From Pokkaliibacter plantistimulans (GTDB lineage: Bacteria; Pseudomonadota; Gammaproteobacteria; Pseudomonadales; Balneatricaceae): DNA of 64,000 nucleotides. The translations under genes were made by a program, and so were the position numbers. The notes below the pieces were generated by a model. It was not told where the DNA came from and did no database searches. It saw only the letters and a list, made by a program, of their open reading frames with translations. This document shows, one piece after another, positions 26,199-35,090 of the stretch (positions are counted from its first letter, which is position 1; each line of letters begins with the position of its first letter). The stretch is from positions 4,712,001-4,776,000 of the forward strand of contig NZ_CP177354.1 in assembly GCF_046844695.1 (NCBI RefSeq), read 5' to 3'.

Positions 26199-27032
26199 TC
26201 AGGAGGCCTGAGCCCACTGACTGCTGTCAGGCAACTCCGGCAGCCCCAACCCCGGCTCAGGCGTCAGCACCGATGACAGCAACGCCTGAGTATAAGGATG
26301 CTGCGCATGGTGGAAGATGGCGTCACGGTCCCCCTGCTCGACAATCTGGCCGCGATACATCACCGCCACTTTGTCGACCAGATGCTCGACCACGCCGAGG
26401 TTGTGGCTGATAAACAGATAGGTCAGCCCCAGCTCCTGCTTGAGATCGAGCAGCAAATTGAGAATCTGAGCCTGCACCGACACGTCCAGCGCCGAGGTCG
26501 GCTCATCACAGACCAGAATGGCCGGCTTGAGAATCAGTGCCCGGGCGATAGCCACCCGCTGACGCTGACCACCGGACAGCTGGCCGGGATACTGACGCAG
26601 CAAACGCTCGGGCAGCCCCACCAGATCACTGATGTCCTTCACCGCCCTGCGCTGACTGGCGGCATCCCCGACCCCGTGCAGCTGCAACGGCAGGCGGATG
26701 ATCTGCTCGATGGTCTTGCGCGGGTTGAGGGAGGAATAGGGGTCCTGAAAGATCGGCTGGATCTGTCTGGCCAGCGCCAGGCGATCACTGAGATCAATAG
26801 CTTTGTCATTGATCAGTACATCCCCTTCACTGGGCGGCAGCAGCCCCAGAATCATCTTGGCCAGCGTGCTCTTACCGCACCCGGACTCGCCAACCAGCCC
26901 CAGTGTCTGACCGGGAGGAATGCGCAGCGAAACATTGTTCACCGCCTTCAGTACGGTGGCCGGTTTGAACAGCCCTTTCTTCAGCTGGAAGTACCGTGAC
27001 AAACCACACAGTTCGAGAGCGAAATCAGGCAT
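26199..27032 (-). CDS. Peptide ABC transporter ATPase (DppF/OppF-like)
   Basis: A 277-residue ATPase with Walker A GLVGESGCGKSTLAK, Q-loop IFQDPYSSLNPRKT, signature YPGQLSGGQRQRVAIARAL, Walker B ILVCDEPTSALD and FISHNLGVVEHLVD, the standard OppF/DppF series. The short C-terminus ends after HPYTQALLSS without the long Fe-S/Cys tail seen in some members. Its ATG overlaps the stop of the partner ATPase by one base (TGATG), so the two are made in step and should form the nucleotide-binding heterodimer. Confidence 0.92.
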   Translation of the reverse strand: MPDFALELCGLSRYFQLKKGLFKPATVLKAVNNVSLRIPPGQTLGLVGESGCGKSTLAKMILGLLPPSEGDVLINDKAIDLSDRLALARQIQPIFQDPYSSLNPRKTIEQIIRLPLQLHGVGDAASQRRAVKDISDLVGLPERLLRQYPGQLSGGQRQRVAIARALILKPAILVCDEPTSALDVSVQAQILNLLLDLKQELGLTYLFISHNLGVVEHLVDKVAVMYRGQIVEQGDRDAIFHHAQHPYTQALLSSVLTPEPGLGLPELPDSSQWAQAS

Positions 27033-28024
27033 CACACTGCCTCCTGCCATTGCTGCGTCATGACCGGGCAGCGCACCTGATGCTGCCCGCCGTCAACACT
27101 GATCAACTGCGGCTGGCTGCGGGTGCACTCGGTACTGGCACGATCACAGCGATTACGGAAAGCACAGCCCTGCAGCTCGCCCACCAGACTGGGCACCACG
27201 CCGGGAATCGCCTGCAGATGGCTACCGGGAGCAGTGCGCCCCGGCACCGGAATACAGTTCAGCAGCCCCTGGGTATAAGGATGCACCGGTGACGAAAACA
27301 GCTGCCGGGCAGACGCGGTTTCCACCACCTGACCGGCGTACATCACCGCCACCCAGTCGGCGATCCGCGCCACCACACCGAGATCGTGGGTGATGAAAAT
27401 CACCGCCGTACCAAATTCCTGCTGTAACTCGCGGATCAACCGCAGTATCTGCGCCTGAATGGTCACATCCAGCGCCGTGGTCGGCTCATCGGCGATGATC
27501 AGGTCAGGCTCACACATCAGCGCCATGGCGATCATCACCCGCTGGCGCAAACCGCCAGACAGCTGATGCGGATACTGCTCCAGCCGTTCTGCCGCGTACG
27601 GGACGCCGGCCCGTTCAAGCAGATAGATCGCCCGCTCACGGGCTTCGCTGCGGCTGATCTTCTTGTGCTTGAGAATGCCTTCACAGAGCTGGTTGCCGAG
27701 GGTGTAAGACGGATTCAGTGAGGTCATCGGCTCCTGAAAGATCATCGACATGCGCATGCCACGAATCTGATTGCGCTCCTTTTTCGACAGCGTCAGCAGA
27801 TCGGTGCCATCAAAGGCCATACGCTCGGCAGTACACTGCGCGCGCTTGGGCAGCAAGCCCATCAGCGCCATCGACGTCATCGACTTGCCACAGCCTGACT
27901 CGCCGACGATGCACAGCATCTCGCCACGATTGACCTGAAAGTCGATCCCGCGCACCGCGTGCAGCATGCCATTGGCGGTCGGCAGATCGACCTGCAGGTT
28001 TTTCACATCGAGCAATACACTCAT
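27032..28024 (-). CDS. Peptide ABC transporter ATPase (DppD/OppD-like)
   Basis: A 330-residue ATPase: Walker A CIVGESGCGKSMTSMALMG, Q-loop IFQEPMTSLNPSYT, signature LSGGLRQRVMIAMAL, Walker B LIIADEPTTALDVT. The C-terminal oligo_HPY domain with CAFRNRCDRASTEC has the spaced cysteines that hold a 4Fe-4S cluster in many DppD/OppD proteins. It energises uptake through the two permeases encoded just upstream. Position 18 bases after the DppC-like gene. Confidence 0.93.
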   Translation of the reverse strand: MSVLLDVKNLQVDLPTANGMLHAVRGIDFQVNRGEMLCIVGESGCGKSMTSMALMGLLPKRAQCTAERMAFDGTDLLTLSKKERNQIRGMRMSMIFQEPMTSLNPSYTLGNQLCEGILKHKKISRSEARERAIYLLERAGVPYAAERLEQYPHQLSGGLRQRVMIAMALMCEPDLIIADEPTTALDVTIQAQILRLIRELQQEFGTAVIFITHDLGVVARIADWVAVMYAGQVVETASARQLFSSPVHPYTQGLLNCIPVPGRTAPGSHLQAIPGVVPSLVGELQGCAFRNRCDRASTECTRSQPQLISVDGGQHQVRCPVMTQQWQEAV

Positions 28025-28042
28025 GACGTTCTCCTTATCAGG

Positions 28043-28951
28043 TCAGTTGCGACCTTCCGGTGCATTCATATCCCGCAGGCCATCACCCACCAGATTGATG
28101 GCCAGCACCAGAATCATCAGGGCAATACCGGGAACGGCGATGACCCAGGGCTGGAAGAACATGTAGGCCTTCCCTTCTGCCACCATCAGCCCCCAGGAAG
28201 GCAGCGGTGGCTGTACACCCAGGCCTAGGAACGACAGGGTCGCCTCCAGCAGAATGGCGTGGGCCATTTCCAGCGTAACCACCACAATCAGCGAGCTGAG
28301 GATGTTGGGCAGCAGCTCACGCACCAGAATGTAGGGCGTAGACGCACCGAGCACCTTGGCCGAGGCGATAAATTCGGCATCGCGCAGCTGCTGGGTGGTT
28401 GAGCGTGCCACCACGGCAAAGCGGTCCCACAGCAGCAGCCCCAGCAGGATGATCACCACCTGCAGCGAGCCACCCACCAGCGAAGCCATGGCCAGTGCCA
28501 CCAGAATCACCGGCAGGGCCAGTCGGGTTGTAATGATGTAGCTGATGACCGCATCAACCCGGCCACCGAAGTAACCGGCCAGCACGCCCAGCGTGGTGCC
28601 GATCAGACCGGAGATCAGGGCCGCCACCAAGCCGATGGTGAGGGAAATCCGTGCACCATAAAGCAGGCGACTGAGGTAATCGCGACCGAGCTTATCGGTA
28701 CCGAGAACATGATCCCAGGTGCCCTTGTCGTGCCAGATCGGCGGAATCATGCGCTGGCTGACGTCCTGCGCATAAGGGTCATGAGGTGCCAGCCAGGGGG
28801 CGAACAGCGCCGCCAGCACAATCAGGCCCAGTACGGCAGCGCCCAGAGTCAGGCCATGATGGCCCAGCACCCGGTTCAGCATGCGCCGCCACTCGGGAAC
28901 GACGGGTAACAGGGAGGTCGCAGGCGACAGAGATACAGCAGGCTGTGACAT
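28043..28951 (-). CDS. Peptide ABC transporter permease (DppC-like)
   Basis: A 302-residue inner-membrane permease with an N-terminal OppC_N segment (LTLGAAVLGLIVLAALFAPW), HVLGTDKLGRDYLSRLLYGA, five further membrane spans, and the EAA-like loop RDAEFIASAKVLGASTPYI. The C-terminus ends VGDGLRDMNAPEGRN, typical of DppC. It pairs with the DppB-like permease encoded 11 bases upstream. Confidence 0.93.
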   Translation of the reverse strand: MSQPAVSLSPATSLLPVVPEWRRMLNRVLGHHGLTLGAAVLGLIVLAALFAPWLAPHDPYAQDVSQRMIPPIWHDKGTWDHVLGTDKLGRDYLSRLLYGARISLTIGLVAALISGLIGTTLGVLAGYFGGRVDAVISYIITTRLALPVILVALAMASLVGGSLQVVIILLGLLLWDRFAVVARSTTQQLRDAEFIASAKVLGASTPYILVRELLPNILSSLIVVVTLEMAHAILLEATLSFLGLGVQPPLPSWGLMVAEGKAYMFFQPWVIAVPGIALMILVLAINLVGDGLRDMNAPEGRN

Positions 28952-28962
28952 GGTCAGTCCTC

Positions 28963-29880
28963 CTAGCGAACACGCAGGCGTGGATCAAGCATGGCGTTGA
29001 TCACGTCGGCGAGGAAAGTCAGGGCGATATAGAACACGGCGATAATCAGCACCACGGCCTGCACCACCGGATAGTCATTGCGGGCGATGGCATCCCAGGC
29101 CAGCTGGCCCAGCCCCTTGAGGGAAAACACCGACTCGATTACCACCGAGCCACCGAGCATAAAGCCCAGCTCCACAGCCATCAGTGCCACCACAGGGATC
29201 ACCGCATTGCGCAGCGCATGCTTGAAGATCACCGTGCGCTCATTCAGGCCCTTGGCCCGGGCGGTACGGATATAGTCAGAGCCCAGCACTTCCAGCATGC
29301 CGGTACGGGTCAGACGCATCATCGCCGGGGTGGCGTAATACCCCAGTGCAATGGCGGGGAGGATAAAGTGCTGCCAGGTAGCGTTGCCGCCCGCGGGCAG
29401 CCAGTGCAGATTGACAGCGAAGATGACGATCAGCGCCAGACCAAACCAGAAGCTGGGCATGGCCTGACCAATCACCGCGATCAGCAGTGCCAGCCGGTCG
29501 ATCCAGGTGTCCTGTTTGATGGCTGCCAGCACACCAAGCGGGATGGCAATCAGAGTGGCGACGGCCAGCGCAATGCCGCCCAGAGTGAGGGTAATGGGCA
29601 GGCGCTCGCCGATCAGCCCCATCACCGTGTCCTGAAAGTAGTAGGAACGGCCAAAATCAAAGTGCAGTGCATCCCACAGCCAGTGCAGATACTGCATGAC
29701 GATAGGCTGATCGAGCCCGAACTGTTTGCGGATGTCTTCCACCTGCTCAGCGGTGGCCTCGGGACCGGCAATGGACGTCGCCAGATCACCAGAAAGGTGC
29801 AGCAGCATAAAGCTGACCACGGATACCGTGAAGGCGACACTCAGCGCCACCAACAATCGACGCACAACAAACGCCAACAT
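28963..29880 (-). CDS. Peptide ABC transporter permease (DppB-like)
   Basis: A 305-residue inner-membrane permease with six predicted spans. It opens MLAFVVRRLLVALSVAFTVS, has GLDQPIVMQYLHWLWDALHFDFG, the EAA-like loop DYIRTARAKGLNERTVIFKH, and ends VINAMLDPRLRVR, all features of DppB. It lies 174 bases after the binding-protein gene, with a stem-loop in the gap that may lower its expression relative to the binding protein. Confidence 0.93.
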   Translation of the reverse strand: MLAFVVRRLLVALSVAFTVSVVSFMLLHLSGDLATSIAGPEATAEQVEDIRKQFGLDQPIVMQYLHWLWDALHFDFGRSYYFQDTVMGLIGERLPITLTLGGIALAVATLIAIPLGVLAAIKQDTWIDRLALLIAVIGQAMPSFWFGLALIVIFAVNLHWLPAGGNATWQHFILPAIALGYYATPAMMRLTRTGMLEVLGSDYIRTARAKGLNERTVIFKHALRNAVIPVVALMAVELGFMLGGSVVIESVFSLKGLGQLAWDAIARNDYPVVQAVVLIIAVFYIALTFLADVINAMLDPRLRVR

Positions 29881-29980
29881 AGATTCACTCCTTTACCTGC
29901 GGGTACTGAGGCCGTATCACTACCGCCTCGTATCCGGCTCAGTTTCCTCTTGTCAGAGTGGGGCTGGGTGCCAGTCACCG

Positions 29981-30020
29981 CACAAGACCACGCTGCATCA
30001 ACCTCTCAGCAGGTCTTGTG
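29981..30020 (-). promoter_or_regulatory. Intra-operon stem-loop after the peptide-binding protein gene
   Basis: CACAAGACC (29981-29989) pairs with GGTCTTGTG (30012-30020) around a 22-base loop in the 174-base gap. There is no T run, so it is more likely an mRNA 3'-end stabiliser than a full terminator. Confidence 0.45.
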
Positions 30021-30054
30021 CCATCGCTCCGCTAATCACTCGCGAAGCAGGTTG

Positions 30055-31605
30055 TTACTTCCAGCTGGCCTCATAGAAGCGTGGCAACTCGTCGGCATAG
30101 GCCTTGAAGTTCAGCTCGTTATTGAAGGCGTAGTTACTGGAGTAGGAGAACATCGGTGCCCAGTAGGCCTCCTTGGTGATGCGTGCAATGGCCTTGCTGT
30201 AGTTTTCCTTGCGCACCGCCGGGTCGATGGAGGTATCCGCCGCTGCCAGCCACTGCTGCACTTGCGGGTCCTGCGCCTGATCATCGGCGCCACCGTTGAA
30301 GTAGACCGAGGTAAAGGCCGACACATCATTCACCGAGAACGAGCCCCAGGTCTGGAATACGATGGGCGTCTTGCCTGCACGCTGCTCGGTACGCAGCGCC
30401 GCATAGGTCAGGTAATGCAGCTTGGCGGTGATGCCCACCTTGCGCAGATCACCGATCATCGCCTCGGCCAGATCACGCTCGCGATAGGCATAGATGTCAG
30501 TCTCAAAGCCTTTGGGGTAGCCCGCTTCCTTCAGCAGCTCCTTGGCTTTGGCCGGATCATAGGGGTACTTCACCGCCGCCTCGGTATCACAGCCAAACTG
30601 CTGCGGGAAACAGGGGGTATAGAGCGGCTGGCTGCCACCGCGAATCAGCTCATTCGCCAGCGCATCACGGTTGATGGCGTAGTTGATCGCCTCACGCACT
30701 TTCACGTTCTTGAACGGTGAATCAGGCGACGAGGTGCCACGGTCATCCAGCGCCAGATAGCCGACACGCATGGTCTCGCCACTCAGCACCTCAAGATTGG
30801 GCATGCTCTTCATCGAGTCAGCCTGATCCGACGGCACACGCCAGATCCAGTCCACCGCGCCGGTCATCAGCTGGGCAATGCGGGTATCCGCATCGGGAAT
30901 CACCTCAAACTTCAGCTTGCCAATGGCAGGCTTGCCGATGGGGCTGTCGGCAAAGTAGTTGTCATTGCGCTCCAGATTGACGCCCTGACCGCTGAGCACG
31001 GCTGTGATCTTGTAAGGGCCGGTGCCGATGGGCGCCTTACTGAACCCTTCAAGACCCACTTTCTGGAAGTACTTGGCCGGGTAGATCGGCGTCGGGCCAG
31101 ACAGATATTCAAACGCCGCCGGGAATGGCTTCTTCAGCACCAGTCGCACGGTAAAGTCATCCACCTTTTCGGCATGGTCGATCCAGTCAGTGTTCTGGCG
31201 GGTTACCACCTTGGAATCGGGCGAGGTGACGTAGTTGAAGGTAAACACCACATCGTCGGCAGTGAACGGATCGCCGTTATGGAAGGTCACGCCCTTGCGC
31301 AGATGCAGCAGCAGATGAGTCGGGTCTTCCCATTGCCAGTCGGTGGCCAGCATGGGCTTGTAGTCGCCGGAAGCAGGATCGCGGTACAGCAGGGTATCCC
31401 ATGCCAGATGGGCCAGAATGACCCCTTCGCGCAGGTTGTTGTGATAGGGGCTGACGTTTTCAGGCTCGCTGTCAGAGGCGTAGACCAGGGTATCGTCAGC
31501 CTTGTTGGCCAGCGCAGCGCCTGACAGTGCCGTCAGGGAACAGGCCAGCAGGGTGTTGAGTAAAGCGAGGCGCGGACGGGACAAGGCAAAGCATGGCGTA
31601 GGCAT
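30055..31605 (-). CDS. Peptide ABC transporter substrate-binding protein
   Basis: A 516-residue SBP_bac_5 protein with a signal peptide (LALLNTLLACSLTALSGAALA). Family marks are SPYHNNLREGVILAHLAWDTL, HLLLHLRKGVTFHNGDPFTADDVVFTFNYV (split here by its length: the GVTFHNGDPFTADDV core is the signature), and YDPAKAKELLKEAGYPKG. The ligand is not evident; peptides are likely given the M20 peptidases in the same string. A decayed homologue lies at 418-945. The gene is first in the transporter operon and divergent from a LysR gene. Confidence 0.92.
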   Translation of the reverse strand: MPTPCFALSRPRLALLNTLLACSLTALSGAALANKADDTLVYASDSEPENVSPYHNNLREGVILAHLAWDTLLYRDPASGDYKPMLATDWQWEDPTHLLLHLRKGVTFHNGDPFTADDVVFTFNYVTSPDSKVVTRQNTDWIDHAEKVDDFTVRLVLKKPFPAAFEYLSGPTPIYPAKYFQKVGLEGFSKAPIGTGPYKITAVLSGQGVNLERNDNYFADSPIGKPAIGKLKFEVIPDADTRIAQLMTGAVDWIWRVPSDQADSMKSMPNLEVLSGETMRVGYLALDDRGTSSPDSPFKNVKVREAINYAINRDALANELIRGGSQPLYTPCFPQQFGCDTEAAVKYPYDPAKAKELLKEAGYPKGFETDIYAYRERDLAEAMIGDLRKVGITAKLHYLTYAALRTEQRAGKTPIVFQTWGSFSVNDVSAFTSVYFNGGADDQAQDPQVQQWLAAADTSIDPAVRKENYSKAIARITKEAYWAPMFSYSSNYAFNNELNFKAYADELPRFYEASWK

Positions 31606-31662
31606 AAGGCATTTCCTTTTTTACCGGATCCAAAAGCAAGCGAAGTACTGCAACTGCTTTTC

Positions 31663-31691
31663 AACCTATGCCAAGAAAATCATTGCCACAA
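31663..31691 (-). promoter_or_regulatory. Candidate promoter of the peptide transporter operon
   Basis: On the minus strand TTGTGG (31686-31691), 17-base spacer, TAGGTT (31663-31668), about 58 bases before the binding-protein start, in an AT-rich stretch. Confidence 0.4.
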
Positions 31692-31779
31692 TAATAATAT
31701 TCGCAAACTGTCGTTGCCGAAAAAGCAAAGCTATGGCGTGATAAAGCAGGGTATAAATGGGCCGTCGTGCCCGCCCTCA

Positions 31780-31915
31780 AACCTGTACACAATCGCGCAA
31801 ACCGAGGCCAGACAAGGCGAAAAGAGCGGAGAAAGCGGCGTCTTGATTGCCTGAAGCAGCCGTCCGAAGGACTGTTTAACGCGGTGAGAGCAACCCGCGC
31901 AGATTGTGAAAATGT
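31780..31915. repeat. Interspersed imperfect palindrome, copy C
   Basis: Shares CCGAGGCCAGACAAGGCGAA, AAGAGCGGAGAAAGCGGCGT and CGCGCAGATTGTGAAAATG with the other copies. It fills most of the gap between the binding-protein promoter and the divergent LysR gene. Confidence 0.7.
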
Positions 31916-31949
31916 GATTACAACAGCCTGAAAAAGGTGTGCAGATGCC

Positions 31950-32876
31950 ATGAACAAAGCCTCCCAGCTGCAAGATACCGCCATGCGCTACTTCCTCGAA
32001 GTGGCGCGCACCGGCTCCATCAGCGAGGCCTCAACCCGTCTCAATGTGGCGCCCAGCGCCATCAGCCGACAGATTGCCAGCCTTGAAGATTTACTCGGCA
32101 CCGTGCTGTTTGAGCGCCGCCCGCGCGGCATGATGCTGAGCGCCGCCGGTGAACTGCTCGCCGCCCATGCCCGCAAGACCGCGCTGGAATCAGACCGGGT
32201 AGTGGCGGAAATCAAGGCGCTGGAGGGGCTGCATCGCGGCCATGTCAGAGTGTCGTGCTCGGAGGGCTTCGCCATGGAGTTCCTGCCCTTCAGCATTGCC
32301 GACTTCCGCCGTGAGCACGAAGGGATCCATTTTCATATCAACGTCAGCGCACCGGCGGAAGTATCGCGCCGCGTTCGCCATGGTGACGCCGATATCGGCA
32401 TTACCTTCAGCCTCACCCCGGCCAAGGATATTCACGTCGCCTACCGCCAGCCCTCGCCGATCTACGCGGTGCTGCACCCGCAGCATCCGCTGGCCAGACG
32501 TAAGACGGTGTCACTGGCGCAACTGCAGCCCTACCCCATCGCCGTCCCCGAGCAGGACACCACCGTGCGCCAGCTGTTTGACATCTGCTGCAGCCGCCAG
32601 CGCCTGCTGTTTGAGCCCGCCCTGGTCAGTAACTACATGGCGGCCCTGAACCGCTTCTCCGCCTTTGACGGCGGCGTGTCACTGGCGGGCGAAATCTCCA
32701 TGCGCCATATGATTGCCAGCGGTCAGGTCAGCGCCGTGCGTATTCGCGACCGTGGTATGGATGTGCGCAATATCGAAGTGCAAACCTTAAGCGGCCGCAC
32801 CCTGCCCCACGCTGTTAAAGCCTTTCTGGATTATCTGATTACCCATATGCCGGGGAAGGAGGATGAGGGGAGTTAG
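31950..32876 (+). CDS. LysR-family transcriptional regulator, divergent from the peptide transporter
   Basis: A 308-residue LTTR. The N-terminal winged helix is RYFLEVARTGSISEASTRLNVAPSAISRQIASLEDLLGTVLF (about 13-54), followed by the linker helix and a two-lobed effector domain (about 95-300; VRVSCSEGFAMEFLPFSIADF, VSNYMAALNRFSAFDGGVSL). It faces away from the transporter operon, the usual place for its regulator, so it probably senses a peptide-derived metabolite; the effector is unknown. A repeat copy and the transporter promoter lie in the shared 344-base gap. Confidence 0.88.
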   Translation: MNKASQLQDTAMRYFLEVARTGSISEASTRLNVAPSAISRQIASLEDLLGTVLFERRPRGMMLSAAGELLAAHARKTALESDRVVAEIKALEGLHRGHVRVSCSEGFAMEFLPFSIADFRREHEGIHFHINVSAPAEVSRRVRHGDADIGITFSLTPAKDIHVAYRQPSPIYAVLHPQHPLARRKTVSLAQLQPYPIAVPEQDTTVRQLFDICCSRQRLLFEPALVSNYMAALNRFSAFDGGVSLAGEISMRHMIASGQVSAVRIRDRGMDVRNIEVQTLSGRTLPHAVKAFLDYLITHMPGKEDEGS

Positions 32877-33137
32877 GGGCCGAAATGGAAAAAGTATGCG
32901 AATACACTAACGCTGGCCATATTTATCATTTTCTAGTTGTGTTTCTTCATTATAGAAAAATCTTTTATTAGAATATTTACCAAAAATAAAAATCAAGAAT
33001 ACAAAATCTGAAAAAATCAAATTTGGAAAAATACAATATAACTTCCATTACTAGAGCCATGCCTTCTATAGAGGTGAAATATAATAAGTCGCATTCAGTC
33101 AAGAATAAAATGTAAGCACAGGGGGAATTACAACTAC

Positions 33138-34010
33138 ATGAACAACTTGGCATATTTCAGAAAAAAATTTAAAATCGCTCCTAAGGCAGATCTTCGTGAC
33201 GTATTCGTGGCCGCCGATGCTATCTACGATGCAGAGCGCATTGCCATTGGCTACCTTGGGGAACTGGATCCCGCTGATAAAAAGTCGGGATTTCGAATTC
33301 ATAGCCTTCTCAACCTTCTGGGACGAGTCTTTGAACATTCAGAGGGTATGCTTGTTGCCATGGCCACAGGATCTCCTGCAAGCGCTGAAGTACTTGCAAG
33401 GACCGTTGTTGAGGGCTCAATAAATGTTATGTACCTCGCAACATTCGGTACGTCGAGTACGCTCCTTCATTTTTTTCGCTCTTGGTTAAACGAACATGAG
33501 CGAAAGTTAAAGGAATGGAAGGGCGCAATTCAAAGCAAATCTTATGCAGAGAATATTTCTGTAATGATTAACGAGAGGAGTGAATTAATTCGCACGCTAC
33601 ACCTATACGTAGATCACATCGAAAGTCAATGTTCCATCGAACCAATCGAAAAAAATACAGAATGGCCAAAAGCACTCTTTTACCGTTTCGAGGCAATGGG
33701 CCGAAAGACGGACTACTACGAGAGTTACCACCGTCTAAGTGGCGCTAGTCACCTTACTGGTGAAGACACCTTACTTTGGCTTTTGGCTTTGGATGCATCT
33801 CCTTCCCAAAAGCACAAAATGGCTTCAGAAGCATGGGCCTACTCAACGATGATGACCCGCATTGCTTCCACGTTTTTCGTTGATGCGGTTGCTGCTTGTG
33901 TGATGGCTTACGGGAGACAAGATAACGGAGATTTACGAAAACAAAAAAGCTCCCTTGAGCAGGCTATACAGAGCATTGCCAAAGCAGCTGGCGTTCCACA
34001 GGTACCTTAG
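33138..34010 (+). CDS. Helical protein resembling the DUF5677 type, function unknown
   Basis: A 290-residue, mostly alpha-helical protein without signal peptide or membrane spans. The stretch LLNLLGRVFEHSEGMLVAMATG followed by ASAEVLARTVVEGSINVMYLATFG resembles the core of DUF5677 proteins, in which a conserved Arg-x-x-x-Glu sits in a helix before an aromatic-rich segment. A later SYHRLSGASHLTGEDTLLW also looks conserved in style. A GGGGGAA ribosome site lies about 11 bases before the ATG, and a TATAAT box lies at 33080-33085 without a clear -35. Base composition is clearly more AT-rich than the flanking genes, suggesting transfer. No function is known. Confidence 0.65.
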   Translation: MNNLAYFRKKFKIAPKADLRDVFVAADAIYDAERIAIGYLGELDPADKKSGFRIHSLLNLLGRVFEHSEGMLVAMATGSPASAEVLARTVVEGSINVMYLATFGTSSTLLHFFRSWLNEHERKLKEWKGAIQSKSYAENISVMINERSELIRTLHLYVDHIESQCSIEPIEKNTEWPKALFYRFEAMGRKTDYYESYHRLSGASHLTGEDTLLWLLALDASPSQKHKMASEAWAYSTMMTRIASTFFVDAVAACVMAYGRQDNGDLRKQKSSLEQAIQSIAKAAGVPQVP

Positions 34011-34099
34011 AAATGAGACTCAGCAATTCTGCTGCAAGTGAGAGCTCGCAAGCTGCTCTTTTGTCTTTCATTAGCGTTGCCATAATATAGAGCTTTCAG

Positions 34100-34375
34100 A
34101 TGAGCATAGATAAAGATCCTCTACTTAAAAATCCTGACGATACTTTAACAAACGACGAACTACGAACTTTAATCAGGGAGCTTCAGAATAGATACCGAAA
34201 TTTAATACTTGACAAGAAAAAAAGAGTGGGCAAGCTACGGGAGCAAAGAAAAGACATTGATAGAAAAAACAAAGCAATCGGAAAATTGAAGGCAGAGCTT
34301 AAAGAAAAGACAGAATCTAACAACCCAAGACTATGGAACTGCATAGTATCGGCTTTTAAAACGCGAAAAAGGTAA
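34100..34375 (+). CDS. Small coiled-coil protein, function unknown
   Basis: A 91-residue, highly charged protein. Residues about 19-75 are Lys/Arg/Glu-rich and helical with heptad-like spacing (LRTLIRELQNRYRNLILDKK; KAIGKLKAELKEK), suggesting a coiled coil. The end is RLWNCIVSAFKTRKR, basic and amphipathic. It follows the DUF5677-like gene by 89 bases on the same strand and shares its AT-rich composition. The ribosome site is weak. It could be a partner of the upstream protein, but nothing shows that directly. Confidence 0.5.
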   Translation: MSIDKDPLLKNPDDTLTNDELRTLIRELQNRYRNLILDKKKRVGKLREQRKDIDRKNKAIGKLKAELKEKTESNNPRLWNCIVSAFKTRKR

Positions 34376-34565
34376 GAAAACATATAACAAGTTGCTTAAA
34401 ATTTACTACAGCAGCAAAACAATGCAGCCTCCTCCAAATCGCTCAACCCAACACTTTTACCTGCTTAGCGGTGTCAAAAGCGAGGTTTGAGCGAAGTATT
34501 AATCATCAGAAAAAAGCAGTCCATTAATTAAAACCATGATTCAAAATCTAAAATAAAAATATTTG

Positions 34566-34916
34566 CTAACTCCAATTAGCAAGAATTACATCCAGTGCTC
34601 TGACAATCATCTCTCTTTGTTTTTTTCTTTTTATTCCTTTGGGTAATTTAGAAAACCAAAAGTGCCAATAGTGTTCAAGATCATGCCCTATTTCTCTTGT
34701 CGAGGGATGGGTCTTTTTTAAAAAATATTCCCTGCACATTTTCACTTGTTCAATACTGGAAAACTGAAAAGTGAAATTACACACATGAGCGAAATATACC
34801 CACTGTTTAAGCAAATTATCTTTAGGAACCTCTATTGAGATTCCGCCCTCATTCCGGGTAGACATGTAATCTCTATGCTTTCTTGGGTCAGCGACTTCTC
34901 TCCAAACTTGACTCAT
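34566..34916 (-). CDS. Hypothetical protein in AT-rich island
   Basis: A 116-residue protein, unrecognised. It contains KQWVYFAHVCNFTFQFSSIEQ, a C-terminal basic helix (KLPKGIKRKKQREMIVRALD) and many aromatics (HYWHFWF). A strong GGAGGAGGG ribosome site about 5 bases before the ATG supports a real gene. It points toward the two-gene plus-strand pair, leaving a 190-base convergent gap with an inverted repeat (CGCTCAA ... TTGAGCG near 34440-34495). Low GC and atypical codon use set it apart from the malonate genes that follow. Confidence 0.6.
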   Translation of the reverse strand: MSQVWREVADPRKHRDYMSTRNEGGISIEVPKDNLLKQWVYFAHVCNFTFQFSSIEQVKMCREYFLKKTHPSTREIGHDLEHYWHFWFSKLPKGIKRKKQREMIVRALDVILANWS

Positions 34917-35048
34917 GTATCCCTCCTCCGTGTTCGAAAAACATTTTAGCCCACATTACAACACTATTACCGCTTCCTCTCCCCCAACCATTACCCTCAG
35001 AGTAACGATCTATCCTCAAGCTTGATTGATGCCCCTGCTCCGCAGGCC

Positions 35049-35076
35049 TAGGGTGTTGGAAAAAACAATAACCCTA
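35049..35076 (+). promoter_or_regulatory. Inverted repeat just upstream of mdcA
   Basis: TAGGGT (35049-35054) and ACCCTA (35071-35076) with an inner TTG/CAA pair, 14 bases before the mdcA ATG. It could be an operator for the LysR-type MdcR or a leader hairpin. No promoter boxes could be fixed with confidence. Confidence 0.35.
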
Positions 35077-35090
35077 CTTGAGGACACACC

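Noticed and set aside
28786..30720. A 644-codon open frame on the plus strand
   Set aside because: It is antisense to the peptide permease and binding-protein genes, whose motifs are unmistakable. Its translation is rich in His/Gln/Arg with no domain, as expected from the reverse frame of GC-rich genes.
34376..34565. Integron attC-like site after the coiled-coil gene (TATAACAAGTTGCTTAA)
   Set aside because: The left part is reminiscent of an attC start, but no matching GTTRRRY core or complementary right arm was found, and no other cassette-like sites flank the genes.
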